52,749 nucleotides of DNA. Source: an uncultured Geobacteraceae bacterium (GTDB lineage Bacteria > Desulfobacterota > Desulfuromonadia > Geobacterales > Pseudopelobacteraceae). The stretch covers positions 1-52,749 of the forward strand of contig CAIMXI010000289.1 in the NCBI GenBank assembly GCA_903845365.1, read 5' to 3'. The position numbers and the translations under genes were made by a program. The notes below the pieces were generated by a model. It did no database searches. It was not told the DNA's origin and saw only the letters and a list, made by a program, of their open reading frames with translations. Positions 17,915-27,230 of the stretch are shown one piece after another (the stretch's first letter is position 1; each line of letters begins with the position of its first letter).

Positions 17915-17990
17915 TGGTGGAGGTGAACGGGATCGAACCGATGACCTCTTGGCTGCCAGCCAAGCGCTCTCCCAGCTGAGCTACACCCCC
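17915..17990 (-). tRNA. tRNA-Ala (anticodon GGC)
   Basis: A 76-nt cloverleaf including encoded CCA. The acceptor stem GGGGGTG pairs with CACCTCC and has the G3-U70 wobble that identifies alanine tRNAs. The D loop AGCTCAGCTGGGAGAGC and T loop GGTTCGATCC are standard. The anticodon loop CTGGCAG gives anticodon GGC. Confidence 0.97.
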
Positions 17991-18005
17991 ATAAAGCGAG
18001 ATGAC

Positions 18006-18034
18006 TTTTTAACAAACTAAAGATGAAGTGTCAA
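18006..18034 (-). promoter_or_regulatory. Promoter of tRNA-Ala
   Basis: The minus strand has a perfect TTGACA (18034-18029), a 17-bp spacer and TAAAAA, 16 bp before the tRNA start. Confidence 0.6.
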
Positions 18035-18097
18035 TATCTTTCCACCGCTATCGATCCATAATAATCGTAAGCGATCAGATAGGAGAGCCATTTAAGG

Positions 18098-19726
18098 TTA
18101 AATAACCGCATGATGACACTTTGATAGATAATAATCATAGCTTCCCTCATACATCCGCATTTCACCATGATCAATTTCATATACCCTGTCTACCAGCAGG
18201 CGCAAAAAATGCCGGTCGTGACTGACCAGAACAATCGTGCCGCCGAAGTTTTTTAACGTCTCCAGCAGCATCTCTCTTGAACGGATATCAAGATGGTTGG
18301 TCGGTTCATCCAGTATCAGAAAATTTACCGGACGGGAGAGTATCGTAGCCAGCACCACTCTGCTTTTTTCACCGCCCGATATGTTTTCAATGCGCTTCTC
18401 AACTGCGTCGCCAGAGAAGAGAAAGGCTCCTAGCAGGTTTCGGATCATACCTACAGTGGCAAGCGGCATACACTCCTGCAGCGTTTCGAAAATGTTTTTT
18501 TTGGGATCAAGCAGTTCCATTGCGTGTTGACTGAAGTATCCTATCTCCACGTTAGCGCCGATCGTCACACTTCCTTCAGTTGCCTCGGTCTGGCCGGCAA
18601 GAATCTTGAGAAAGGTTGATTTACCTGCGCCATTCACGCCGACGACAGCAATTTTGTCAAGTCGTTTCACCATGCCGGAGATACCGTGAAAAACCGACTT
18701 TCCCAGGCCATCAGGCGTCATCCAGACCTTGCTCAGGTTTTCAAAAGCTACTACGTCATCGCCGCTGCGCGGAGGTTCTGCAAAACCAAAACGGACGGTA
18801 CGCTCTTCTGCGGGGATCTCAATCCGCTCGATCTTCTCCAGTTTCTTGACCCGCGATTGAACCTGGGCTGCATGGGAAGCGCGCGCGGCAAAGCGAGCGA
18901 TAAACTCCTCTTCCTTAGCCAGCATTTCCTGTTGCCTGTTGAACGAAGCGATCAACTGCTCCCGGCGGATGTCCCGCTCTCTTTCATAAAAATCATAATT
19001 TCCCCCATACGTAGTAATCGTAGCGTTGGCTACCTCAATAATTCTGGTGACGACCCGGTTCATAAAGTCTCGGTCATGGCTGGTCATAAGGAGCGCCCCT
19101 TTAAATTCGCTCGAGAGCCATTCTTCCAGCCAGATAATAGATTCGACATCCAGATGGTTGGTTGGCTCATCAAGCAGCAGCACATCAGGTTTAAGGGTCA
19201 AGATACTAGCCAAGGCTATGCGCATCTTCCAACCGCCGCTGAACGATTCTACCGGGTGGTTATAACGGTCAGGCCCGATCCCAAGCCCGGTAAGCACCGC
19301 CTGAGCACGAGAATCCAAGTCATACCCTTCCAAATGTTCAAACTCTTCCACCGCAGTGCCGTAGCGCTCCAGAAGTTCCGCCATCTGGTCGTCGGACTGC
19401 GGTTCGCACATCTCAGCTTCCATCGCCTGCATCACGACCGCAAGCCGCACGACAGAACCGCATGTAGCCATAACCTCCTCAAGTGCGGAGCGCCCGGACA
19501 TTTCTCCGACATCCTGAGAAAAATAGCCGATGGTAGTTTTTTTCGGTAGAATCACCTCACCAGAATCCGGCTCTTCCTCCCCGGCAATGATACGAAAAAT
19601 TGTCGTTTTTCCGGCACCGTTGGGGCCGACCAGTCCGGTGTGTGTACCGGGTAAAATCTGACAGGATGCGTCACGAAAAAGAATCTGTGATCCATGCTGT
19701 CTCGAAATATTTGATAGTTGAATCAT
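18098..19726 (-). CDS. ABC-F family ATPase (Uup/EttA-like)
   Basis: A soluble twin-ATPase protein of 542 residues with no membrane segments. The first domain has GPNGAGKTT and LLLDEPTNHLD, the second GVNGAGKST, the ABC signature NISGGEKSRV and LILDEPTNHLD. A charged linker of about 80 residues lies between them. ABC-F proteins act on the ribosome, relieving stalling or gating the E site, or give antibiotic protection. The start at ATG 19726 gives the usual MIQLSNIS opening; a GTG 21 bp upstream is less likely. It lies 99 bp after another ABC-F gene. Confidence 0.88.
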   Translation of the reverse strand: MIQLSNISRQHGSQILFRDASCQILPGTHTGLVGPNGAGKTTIFRIIAGEEEPDSGEVILPKKTTIGYFSQDVGEMSGRSALEEVMATCGSVVRLAVVMQAMEAEMCEPQSDDQMAELLERYGTAVEEFEHLEGYDLDSRAQAVLTGLGIGPDRYNHPVESFSGGWKMRIALASILTLKPDVLLLDEPTNHLDVESIIWLEEWLSSEFKGALLMTSHDRDFMNRVVTRIIEVANATITTYGGNYDFYERERDIRREQLIASFNRQQEMLAKEEEFIARFAARASHAAQVQSRVKKLEKIERIEIPAEERTVRFGFAEPPRSGDDVVAFENLSKVWMTPDGLGKSVFHGISGMVKRLDKIAVVGVNGAGKSTFLKILAGQTEATEGSVTIGANVEIGYFSQHAMELLDPKKNIFETLQECMPLATVGMIRNLLGAFLFSGDAVEKRIENISGGEKSRVVLATILSRPVNFLILDEPTNHLDIRSREMLLETLKNFGGTIVLVSHDRHFLRLLVDRVYEIDHGEMRMYEGSYDYYLSKCHHAVI

Positions 19727-19825
19727 CTGTAAAAAATCCCTGGTCACTCATTTTCTTATTCATCGTGTTTAGCTTGGTCTATTATTCCTCTGTTTCTGTT
19801 GATGTAACAGTCATACAAAACTGAA

Positions 19826-21463
19826 CTACAGTCTCAAATCGGCATGACCATGATACAGCTCATCCCGCTCCCTTGAAACGTCCGGATCCTCAAGATACTC
19901 CTCAAAACACATACTCCGGTCAATGACACCGCCGGGCGTTATCTCGATAATTCGGTTGGCAACCGTTGAGACAAATTCATGGTCATGCGAGGCAAACAGT
20001 ATTACCCCGGTGAAGGCGATCAGACCATCATTCAGGGCGGTAATCGACTCCAGATCGAGATGATTTGTCGGCTCGTCAAGTATGATCACATTGGCAGCGG
20101 TCAACATCATGCGTGATAACATGCAGCGGACCTTCTCGCCACCCGAAAGCACCGTCGTCTTTTTCATCGCTTCTTCGCCTGAGAAAAGCATCCTGCCTAA
20201 GAAACCGCGCGCAAATGTTTCACCTTCAGTCGGCGGAGAATACTGCCCCAGCCACTCGACCAGGGTCATATCGCCCTCAAAATACTGGCTGTTTTCCTTT
20301 GGAAAATAGGCGCTGGTAATAGTGACGCCCCATCTGAAACTGCCACTGTCCGGCTCAAGTTCGCCTGCCAGAATCTGAAAAAGTGTTGTGCGGGCAAGTG
20401 TGTTGCCGCCGACAAAAGCAATTTTGTCATCTTTACGCACGATCAGGTCAAAGTTGTTCAACACCTTGACGCCATCGATCTCCTTGGTCAATCCTTGAAT
20501 TTCAAGGATGATGTCACCACAAGGTCTCTCCGGCTTGAAAACCACATGGGGGTATTTTCGTGATGAGGTCGGCATATCTTCAAGGGTAAGTTTATCGAGC
20601 AGTTTTCTGCGAGAAGTCGCCTGCTTTGCCTTGGAAGCATTGGAACTGAAGCGCTGGATAAAGGCCTTAAGTTCATCAGCCCTTTCAGATACTTTACGGT
20701 TTTCGTTCTGTTTCTGCTTTAAGTTCAGTTGGCTGGCATGATACCAGAAATCATAGTTGCCGACGTAAATCTGAATCCGTCCGAAATCGATATCAGCGGT
20801 ATGCGTACAGACCTGATTGAGGAAATGACGGTCATGAGACACGACAATAACAGTATTTGGAAAGCGGAACAGAAACTCTTCCAGCCAGTTTATCGATTTA
20901 AGATCAAGATTGTTGGTAGGCTCGTCAAGCAGCAGCACATCCGGATTACCGAACAGCGCCTGGGCAAGCAGTACACGGACTTTATCACCCGGCTCCAGCT
21001 CATTCATCTGCCTGGTACGCAACTCTTCCGAAATGCCGAGGCCGTTTAGAAGCACTGCCGCTTCAGATTCAGCCTCATAACCGTTAAGCTCGGCGAACTC
21101 ACTCTCAAGTTCAGACGAACGAACACCGTCTTCCTCACTGAATTCGGTTTTGGCATAAATCGCTTCACGGGCCGTCATGACGTCATACAGCAATTTGTGC
21201 CCCATAATCACCGTATTGAAAACGGTTTCTTCATCAAAGGCAAATTGATCCTGACGAAGCACGGCGATTCGTTCACGGGGGCCGACAACGACTTGCCCTT
21301 TGTCGGCCTCCAGTTCGCCGGCGAGAATTTTAAGAAAAGTCGATTTACCTGATCCGTTTGCACCGATCAATCCGTAGCAGTTACCGGGAGTAAATTTGAT
21401 GTTGACATCTTTGAAGAGGACTCGCTTACCGTAGGAAAGGGTAATATTTGATGCAGCAATCAT
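19826..21463 (-). CDS. ABC-F family ATPase (YbiT-like), altered second Walker A
   Basis: A 545-residue twin-ATPase protein. The first domain has a normal Walker A (GANGSGKST, residues 34-42), the YbiT-type degenerate signature ELEPGDKVRVLLAQ and LLLDEPTNNLD. The second domain reads GGNTLARTT at 352-360, so the Walker A lysine is arginine (R358), although its signature LSGGEKVR and LDEPTNHLD are intact. The family often shows a relaxed AKTT form here, so the change to Arg is the odd part. The gap to pilS is 36 bp and the gene may be read through from the pil operon. Role: ribosome-associated ATPase, by family. Confidence 0.85.
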   Translation of the reverse strand: MIAASNITLSYGKRVLFKDVNIKFTPGNCYGLIGANGSGKSTFLKILAGELEADKGQVVVGPRERIAVLRQDQFAFDEETVFNTVIMGHKLLYDVMTAREAIYAKTEFSEEDGVRSSELESEFAELNGYEAESEAAVLLNGLGISEELRTRQMNELEPGDKVRVLLAQALFGNPDVLLLDEPTNNLDLKSINWLEEFLFRFPNTVIVVSHDRHFLNQVCTHTADIDFGRIQIYVGNYDFWYHASQLNLKQKQNENRKVSERADELKAFIQRFSSNASKAKQATSRRKLLDKLTLEDMPTSSRKYPHVVFKPERPCGDIILEIQGLTKEIDGVKVLNNFDLIVRKDDKIAFVGGNTLARTTLFQILAGELEPDSGSFRWGVTITSAYFPKENSQYFEGDMTLVEWLGQYSPPTEGETFARGFLGRMLFSGEEAMKKTTVLSGGEKVRCMLSRMMLTAANVIILDEPTNHLDLESITALNDGLIAFTGVILFASHDHEFVSTVANRIIEITPGGVIDRSMCFEEYLEDPDVSRERDELYHGHADLRL

Positions 21464-21499
21464 GTTGGTCTGGTACTCCTTTGAATTAAATTTTAGTTT

Positions 21500-23113
21500 T
21501 TATCGCCGTGGTAAAGTGATAACAAATCGGCACCCGCCGCTAGAGGGTGATTCGACGGATAGTGAACCACCGTGCGCCTCAATAATGCGATAGCTGATTG
21601 CCAGACCGAGTCCGGATCCGGTCGGTTTTGTCGTCCAAAACGGTTCGAATAGATTTTGAGCACTTTCGGAAGCTATCCCTGATCCATTATCGGTCACTGT
21701 GATAATGGTCGCCTCAGGGGATTCACTGCACTCTATTTTTATCCACCCGTCGTCTATCAGCGCGTCAGAGGCATTTTGCAACAGGTTGATAATAACTTGA
21801 TGGAATTGGTTCGGGTCAACCGTCACCTCGACCGATGCAGGGACGAGATTCTGCAGTGTCACTTTGGCAAAGCGGGGATCATTGCCGAGAAAAATAAATT
21901 CATCCCTGATAACGTCGAACAACGCGATCCGTTCTGCTTGTGGACTTGTCGGGCGCGCATACATCAAGAATTCTGACATTAACAGTTCAAGTCGCTCAGC
22001 TTCACGGGTAACAATGGCCAGAAGCCGGGAATCACATTCCGGAAGATCTTTAGCGCTGGACAATAGCTGGACTGATCCGCACAGTGCCGCAAGAGGATTT
22101 CTTATTTCATGAGCCATGCGGGCTGAGAGTTCACCCAACGCCGCAAGCCGATCGGCTTTTTTCAGTGCCGCTTCCAGACGCCGAAAATTTGTTACATCCC
22201 TGAAGCTGACAATATATCCGGCAAGTGTTCCATTGCTGTCAGCAAAAGAGGCAACCCGATACCCAAGTATTATAACCGTACCATCGCCCCTGCAGTATTC
22301 AAACTCCAGCTCGGTTGCGTCGTTATCCGCATTGATACAGCCGCTCAACTGAGGAAAAACGGTTTCAATCAGCTTATCATACGCATCAATCTGACTAAGG
22401 CCAACAATGGCCTCGGCATATGGATTAAAAACGCGAATCCGCCCGGTGACTGTGGTTGTCAGCAGACCACTCTCGCTATGGGTTACAATGGCGGAATTCA
22501 ACTGCGCCAGTTCGTTATAATCAATTGAAGAGCGCTGCAGTGCCTCTTCACTCAAGCGGGCGCGTTCGGCAAGCAATCCTGTAACAAAAGCTGTCAAACC
22601 GAATGCTATCAGGTTGAATGCTATTGTATAAAATAGGCGCAAATCTCCAAACTGGTGAGCATCCTCCTGACTCAGGCCAATGAATGACAGGTAGCCGAAG
22701 TACTGAAAATCGAGAATGGTGCCATAGAGAATACCGCACAGTGATGCGGTATAAAGCGCTTGACGCCGACCGAGCAGCATACCGGCAATCATTATCGATA
22801 ACAGATATAAAAACGAATACGGACTTAAGATCCCCCCGGTAAATAGAATGAGAACGGTAACAAACAGCACGTCCCAGACAACCTGAATATTGGTTAGTAA
22901 CTGAGTGAATCTAAGTTTTTTCAATAAAACGAGAGAAATTATCGAGAATACAAAAGAAAACGCCATCAATCTGATTACACCAGTTTGATAGCGTTCAGTT
23001 TCTGCAGTTATGTTTTTGAATTCAAGAATAAACGTTGCTGATAAAAAAAGAAAAGATACTAATATTCTCGCGTAGATGAAGAGCCTGAGTCTTCGCTCGG
23101 AACCCATAATCAA
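21500..23113 (-). CDS. pilS: Type IV pilus sensor histidine kinase PilS
   Basis: A 537-residue membrane kinase. Residues about 10-180 contain six hydrophobic helices; a PAS domain follows (about 205-310, LNSAIVTHSESGLLTTT...FNPYAEAIVGLS), then HisKA with MAHEIRNPLAALCGSVQLL and a HATPase domain (NASDAL, DNGSGI, GSGLGLAI). This layout is that of PilS, which with PilR controls sigma-54-dependent pilA expression. Its ATG overlaps the pilC stop by 4 nt. In known Geobacter loci pilR and pilA follow pilS; here two ABC-F genes follow, so the partner must be elsewhere. Confidence 0.82.
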   Translation of the reverse strand: MIMGSERRLRLFIYARILVSFLFLSATFILEFKNITAETERYQTGVIRLMAFSFVFSIISLVLLKKLRFTQLLTNIQVVWDVLFVTVLILFTGGILSPYSFLYLLSIMIAGMLLGRRQALYTASLCGILYGTILDFQYFGYLSFIGLSQEDAHQFGDLRLFYTIAFNLIAFGLTAFVTGLLAERARLSEEALQRSSIDYNELAQLNSAIVTHSESGLLTTTVTGRIRVFNPYAEAIVGLSQIDAYDKLIETVFPQLSGCINADNDATELEFEYCRGDGTVIILGYRVASFADSNGTLAGYIVSFRDVTNFRRLEAALKKADRLAALGELSARMAHEIRNPLAALCGSVQLLSSAKDLPECDSRLLAIVTREAERLELLMSEFLMYARPTSPQAERIALFDVIRDEFIFLGNDPRFAKVTLQNLVPASVEVTVDPNQFHQVIINLLQNASDALIDDGWIKIECSESPEATIITVTDNGSGIASESAQNLFEPFWTTKPTGSGLGLAISYRIIEAHGGSLSVESPSSGGCRFVITLPRR

Positions 23114-24327
23114 CCGCCAACCGCTCCCGCCAATTTGAAAATAGGAAGATACATGGCAACAACCAATCCGCCGACGGTTGTCCCGAGGAAAACCATAAGC
23201 AATGGTTCCATCATGGCGGTCATGGCACCAACAGCATCATCAACCTCATCATCATAGAAATCGGCAATCTTATTCAGCATGGCATCCATTGCACCGGTCG
23301 CTTCACCAACGGAAATCATCTGAACGACCATCGGGGGAAACACACCGCAGGCTGCCAGAGGTTCGGCCATAGTCTTCCCCTCTGAAATAGCCTGACGAAC
23401 GGAGTAAATTGCCTCTTCGACAATTTTATTGCCGGCGGTTTTAGCTACTATTTCGAGACCATCCATGATCGGAACGCCTGAACTTACCATAGTACCTAGC
23501 GTTCTGGTGAATTTTGCAACAGCCACCTTCCTGATCAGTGGGCCGGCAATCGGCGCCTTGAGAGCCATACGGTCGATATTTTTACGTCCCGCAGGAGTGT
23601 TGTAATATTTTTTTATAGCCCAGATAATCCCATAGAAGCCACCTATAAGAACTAAAAAGTATCTGACCAGAAAGTTGCTGAGAGCAATGACAATTTTTGT
23701 CGGCGCGGGTAATTCGCCACCAAAATCGGCAAACATTTTGGCGAACGTCGGGATAACAAAAATCAAAATAACACCCACGACAACTACGGCAATCGACATG
23801 ATTGTAATCGGGTATACCATGGCGCCTTTAATCTGTTTTTTCAACTTCATCGATTTTTCGATATACGCGGCCAGACGAGTTAAAATTGTATCGAGAATAC
23901 CGCCAATTTCACCGGCAGCAACAAGGTTTACAAACAGATTATCAAAAACTTTGGGATGCTTTTCAAGGGCATCGGCAAACGTAGAGCCACTCTCAACGCT
24001 ATCTTTAACCTTGTACAAAACTTCCTGAAAAGACTTGTTTTCCTGTTGACTGGCAAGAATTTCAAGACACTGAACGAGCGGTAGTCCGGAGTCGATCATT
24101 GTCGAAAATTGCCGTGTGAAAATAACGAGGTCTTTTTCACTTATCTTTACGCCGCCTCCAAAACTAGGCAACTTAATATTAAACCCTTTGGACTCACCTT
24201 TAATAGTTATCTTGCTAAAACCATTTTTCTTCAATTGCGCTTCAACGGCATCAACAGTTGCTGCCTCAATAACACCTTTTTGTGCGCCGCCGGCTTTATT
24301 GATGGCTTCCCAGTTAAATTTAGGCAT
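23110..24327 (-). CDS. pilC: Type IV pilus inner-membrane platform protein PilC
   Basis: A 405-residue protein with two GspF/T2SF domains (about 70-195 and 270-395) and three hydrophobic helices (near 170-195, 220-240 and 375-400). Segments VFTRQFSTMIDSGLPLVQCL and KFTRTLGTMVSSGVPIMDGL are the repeated GspF signature. PilC anchors the assembly ATPases at the inner membrane. It follows pilT by 20 nt and overlaps pilS by 4 nt. Confidence 0.95.
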   Translation of the reverse strand: MPKFNWEAINKAGGAQKGVIEAATVDAVEAQLKKNGFSKITIKGESKGFNIKLPSFGGGVKISEKDLVIFTRQFSTMIDSGLPLVQCLEILASQQENKSFQEVLYKVKDSVESGSTFADALEKHPKVFDNLFVNLVAAGEIGGILDTILTRLAAYIEKSMKLKKQIKGAMVYPITIMSIAVVVVGVILIFVIPTFAKMFADFGGELPAPTKIVIALSNFLVRYFLVLIGGFYGIIWAIKKYYNTPAGRKNIDRMALKAPIAGPLIRKVAVAKFTRTLGTMVSSGVPIMDGLEIVAKTAGNKIVEEAIYSVRQAISEGKTMAEPLAACGVFPPMVVQMISVGEATGAMDAMLNKIADFYDDEVDDAVGAMTAMMEPLLMVFLGTTVGGLVVAMYLPIFKLAGAVGG

Positions 24328-24347
24328 TTTAGTTCTCCTTCATTATT

Positions 24348-25445
24348 TCAACGCGTCTGGGGATTGCGCTGCATAGTTGCTGCGTGGTTACTGATCATTT
24401 TTTTGAGCTCATCCTGATCCTGAGAACGCCCAAGAGCATCTTCAAGCGATATCAAACGCTTGCGAAAAAGGGAAAAGAGGGATTGATTCATTGTCTGCAT
24501 ACCAAATTTTTCCTGCCCGATCTGCATCTGAGAATAAATCTGATGTACCTTGTCTTCACGGATCAGATTTCGGATAGCGGCATTCGGCACCATTATTTCG
24601 AGGGCAAGTACACGACCCTTCGTGCCCATTTTGGGTATCAGCATTTGCGACATTACACCTTCAAGAACAAAAGAGAGCTGCGCCCGGATCTGCGTCTGTT
24701 GATAGGGCGGAAATACGTCGACTATCCTGTTTATGGTTTGAGCGCAAGAATTTGTATGCAGTGTAGCAAGACAGAGGTGACCGGTTTCTGCAAGTGTTAG
24801 CGCAGCCTCGATGGTTTCAAGGTCGCGAAGCTCGCCGACCAGAACAACGTCGGGATCCTGCCGTAAAACGTATTTGAGCGCATTCTTAAAGCCCTTGGTA
24901 TCGGAGCCGATTTCTCTCTGATTGACAAGACAGCCTTTGTGAGGATGAATATATTCAATAGGATCTTCAATCGTAACAATATGCTCACGTCTATTCATGT
25001 TGATATAATCTATAATTGAAGCCAGGGTCGTTGACTTGCCGCTACCTGTAGGACCGGTTACAAGAATCAAACCTCGCGGTCTGGCAGCCAACTCAGGAAC
25101 AACCGATGGCAGGTTTAACTCCTCAAAAGTCAAGATTTTATAAGGGATAACCCTGAAAACACCGGCAACGGCACCACGTTGAATAAACATGTTTCCCCTG
25201 AACCTGGAAAGCCCCTTTACGCCAAACGAAAGATCCAGCTCGTTTTCTTCTTCAAATTTATGTTTTTGAGCATCAGTCAGAACACTGTAGCAGAGCTGTT
25301 TTGTCTCAACCTGATTCAGGGGTGGAAAATCCATGGGTAACAGATGACCATCGACACGCATTTGCGGAGGAGAGCTGGTTGTAATATGAAGATCAGAACC
25401 ATTTGATTCCACAAGCATTTTTAAAAGTTGATGAAGGTTAACCAC
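24348..25445 (-). CDS. pilT: Twitching motility retraction ATPase PilT
   Basis: A 365-residue hexameric ATPase that retracts type IV pili. It has Walker A GPTGSGKSTT, the Asp box TIEDPIEYIH, Walker B VVLVGELRD, the His box and the AIRNLIRE motif that is specific to PilT. The length matches the family. It lies 13 nt after pilB and 20 nt before pilC. Geobacter species usually have several pilT copies; this position corresponds to the pilB-linked one. Confidence 0.95.
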   Translation of the reverse strand: MVNLHQLLKMLVESNGSDLHITTSSPPQMRVDGHLLPMDFPPLNQVETKQLCYSVLTDAQKHKFEEENELDLSFGVKGLSRFRGNMFIQRGAVAGVFRVIPYKILTFEELNLPSVVPELAARPRGLILVTGPTGSGKSTTLASIIDYINMNRREHIVTIEDPIEYIHPHKGCLVNQREIGSDTKGFKNALKYVLRQDPDVVLVGELRDLETIEAALTLAETGHLCLATLHTNSCAQTINRIVDVFPPYQQTQIRAQLSFVLEGVMSQMLIPKMGTKGRVLALEIMVPNAAIRNLIREDKVHQIYSQMQIGQEKFGMQTMNQSLFSLFRKRLISLEDALGRSQDQDELKKMISNHAATMQRNPQTR

Positions 25446-25458
25446 TGTCGCCTCCTGT

Positions 25459-27165
25459 TTACTCGTCAGAAACCGTTATTCTCAAAACTTCCTCAAAGGA
25501 GGTAACTCCCTCCTTAAGCTTAGTCAACCCGGACTGGCGCATGGTTTTAATGCCGATCCTTATGGATTCACGCTTTATTTCAGCAGTATTCGCACCATTT
25601 AAAATCATTTCCTTGATCTCTTCCCGCATCGGCATGACCTGATAGAAACCAACACGCCCCTTATAGCCGGTGTTATTACAGGTGGGACAACCTTTGCCTC
25701 GCATACATATATATGAAGGCGCTTCGTCCGGAGAGACACCGGCATCTATTAACGCTTGTACCGGGATTTCTTCCGGTTGCTTGCACTCCACGCAGACGCG
25801 ACGTCCCAGGCGCTGAGCAGTAATCAGATTAACCGCAGAAGCGACCAGAAATGGTTCAATTCCCATGTTAAGCAGGCGGTTAATAGTGGCCGGAGCATCG
25901 TTCGTATGAAGCGTTGAAAGAACCATATGGCCGGTTAAAGCGGCCTTGATGGCTATTTCTGCTGTTTCAAAATCGCGTATCTCTCCGATCATGATTATAT
26001 CAGGATCCTGACGCAGGAAAGAGCGGAGTGCAGCCGAAAAATTGAGGCCGATATCCTCATGCATCTGAACCTGATTTATTCCGGCAAAGTTAAATTCGAC
26101 CGGATCTTCGGCAGTGGAAATATTTTCAGACACTTTATTCAGCTCCGATATAGCGGAATAAAGCGAAACCGTTTTGCCACTGCCGGTTGGTCCAGTAACC
26201 AGCACCATACCAAACGGTTTATGAATTTCATGCATGAAATTGGCTAAAGCTTCCGGTTCATAACCTAACTTGGTGAGATCCGTTTGCAGATTGCCCTTGT
26301 CGAGAAGACGCATTACGATTTTTTCACCAAAAAGCGTCGGGAGGCATGAAACCCGGAAGTCCATATCCTTGCCGCCGCCCAGTTTGATTTTGATTCGGCC
26401 ATCCTGCGGTAGTCGGCGTTCAGCAATATCCAGCTCCGCCATTATCTTGATACGCGAAGTAATCGCATTCTTAAGCTTTAGCGGCGGCTTCATTACTTCG
26501 TATAGTACGCCGTCAATACGGTAGCGCACCCTGAACAGCTTTTCGTACGGTTCAACGTGAATATCACTGGCTTTTTTCTTGATGGCATCCTGTAAAATGG
26601 CATTAACCATTTTTACCACCGGAGCGTCCTCTGTTGCCCGTTCGAGTGAATTAAGATCAACCTGCTCTTCGTCGCCGACAATCTCAAAATCTTCAACATC
26701 AAGATCGTTCATTACGTCAGCCAGAGATGCAGACTGATCATAATATTTGTCTATCGAGGTTTTAATATCCCGCTCTGAAGCCACAACAATTTCAATGTTG
26801 TAGCCGGTCATAAACTTGATATCTTCAATTGCGAAAAGGTTTGATGGATCGCTTACGGCGATAATCAGGGTAGCTCCGGCTCTGTTAACCGGTATAAGCT
26901 GATATTTTTGAGCTACATCGGGCGGAATTATTTTTATGACGGCGGGATCAATTTCATAATCGGAAAGATTAACACTTGGTACACTATACTGTCTTGACAA
27001 AAACGAAGTTAGTTGTTCCTCTGTAAGAAATTTCTGGCTGATCAGAATCGAACCGATGCGGAGTTGATTACCTGATAGTTTTTGCTCTTCTAACGCACGA
27101 CCTAACTGCTCGCGGCTAATGAGATTATTTTTTACCAGGATTTCTCCCAGCCGATTAATCTGCAT
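25459..27165 (-). CDS. pilB: Type IV pilus assembly ATPase PilB
   Basis: A 568-residue ATPase that powers pilus extension. The N-terminal MshEN/T2SSE_N domain (residues 1-150), the Walker A GPTGSGKTVSL, Walker B IIMIGEIRD and the zinc tetracysteine region (CVEC ... CPTC) are all present. The start ATG 27165 lies about 23 nt downstream of the predicted transcription start of a strong promoter. Confidence 0.95.
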   Translation of the reverse strand: MQINRLGEILVKNNLISREQLGRALEEQKLSGNQLRIGSILISQKFLTEEQLTSFLSRQYSVPSVNLSDYEIDPAVIKIIPPDVAQKYQLIPVNRAGATLIIAVSDPSNLFAIEDIKFMTGYNIEIVVASERDIKTSIDKYYDQSASLADVMNDLDVEDFEIVGDEEQVDLNSLERATEDAPVVKMVNAILQDAIKKKASDIHVEPYEKLFRVRYRIDGVLYEVMKPPLKLKNAITSRIKIMAELDIAERRLPQDGRIKIKLGGGKDMDFRVSCLPTLFGEKIVMRLLDKGNLQTDLTKLGYEPEALANFMHEIHKPFGMVLVTGPTGSGKTVSLYSAISELNKVSENISTAEDPVEFNFAGINQVQMHEDIGLNFSAALRSFLRQDPDIIMIGEIRDFETAEIAIKAALTGHMVLSTLHTNDAPATINRLLNMGIEPFLVASAVNLITAQRLGRRVCVECKQPEEIPVQALIDAGVSPDEAPSYICMRGKGCPTCNNTGYKGRVGFYQVMPMREEIKEMILNGANTAEIKRESIRIGIKTMRQSGLTKLKEGVTSFEEVLRITVSDE

Positions 27166-27194
27166 GGTTACCCCGTTTGCGTTTCTGAAGCGTC

Positions 27195-27223
27195 ATAGTA
27201 GGGAGAATACCGGTTATTGTCAA
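27195..27223 (-). promoter_or_regulatory. Strong sigma-70 promoter for pilB-pilT-pilC-pilS
   Basis: The minus strand reads TTGACA (27223-27218), a 17-bp spacer and TACTAT (27200-27195). It sits between the aroE stop and the pilB start, so the pil operon has its own promoter. Confidence 0.75.
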
Positions 27224-27230
27224 GAGGTAG

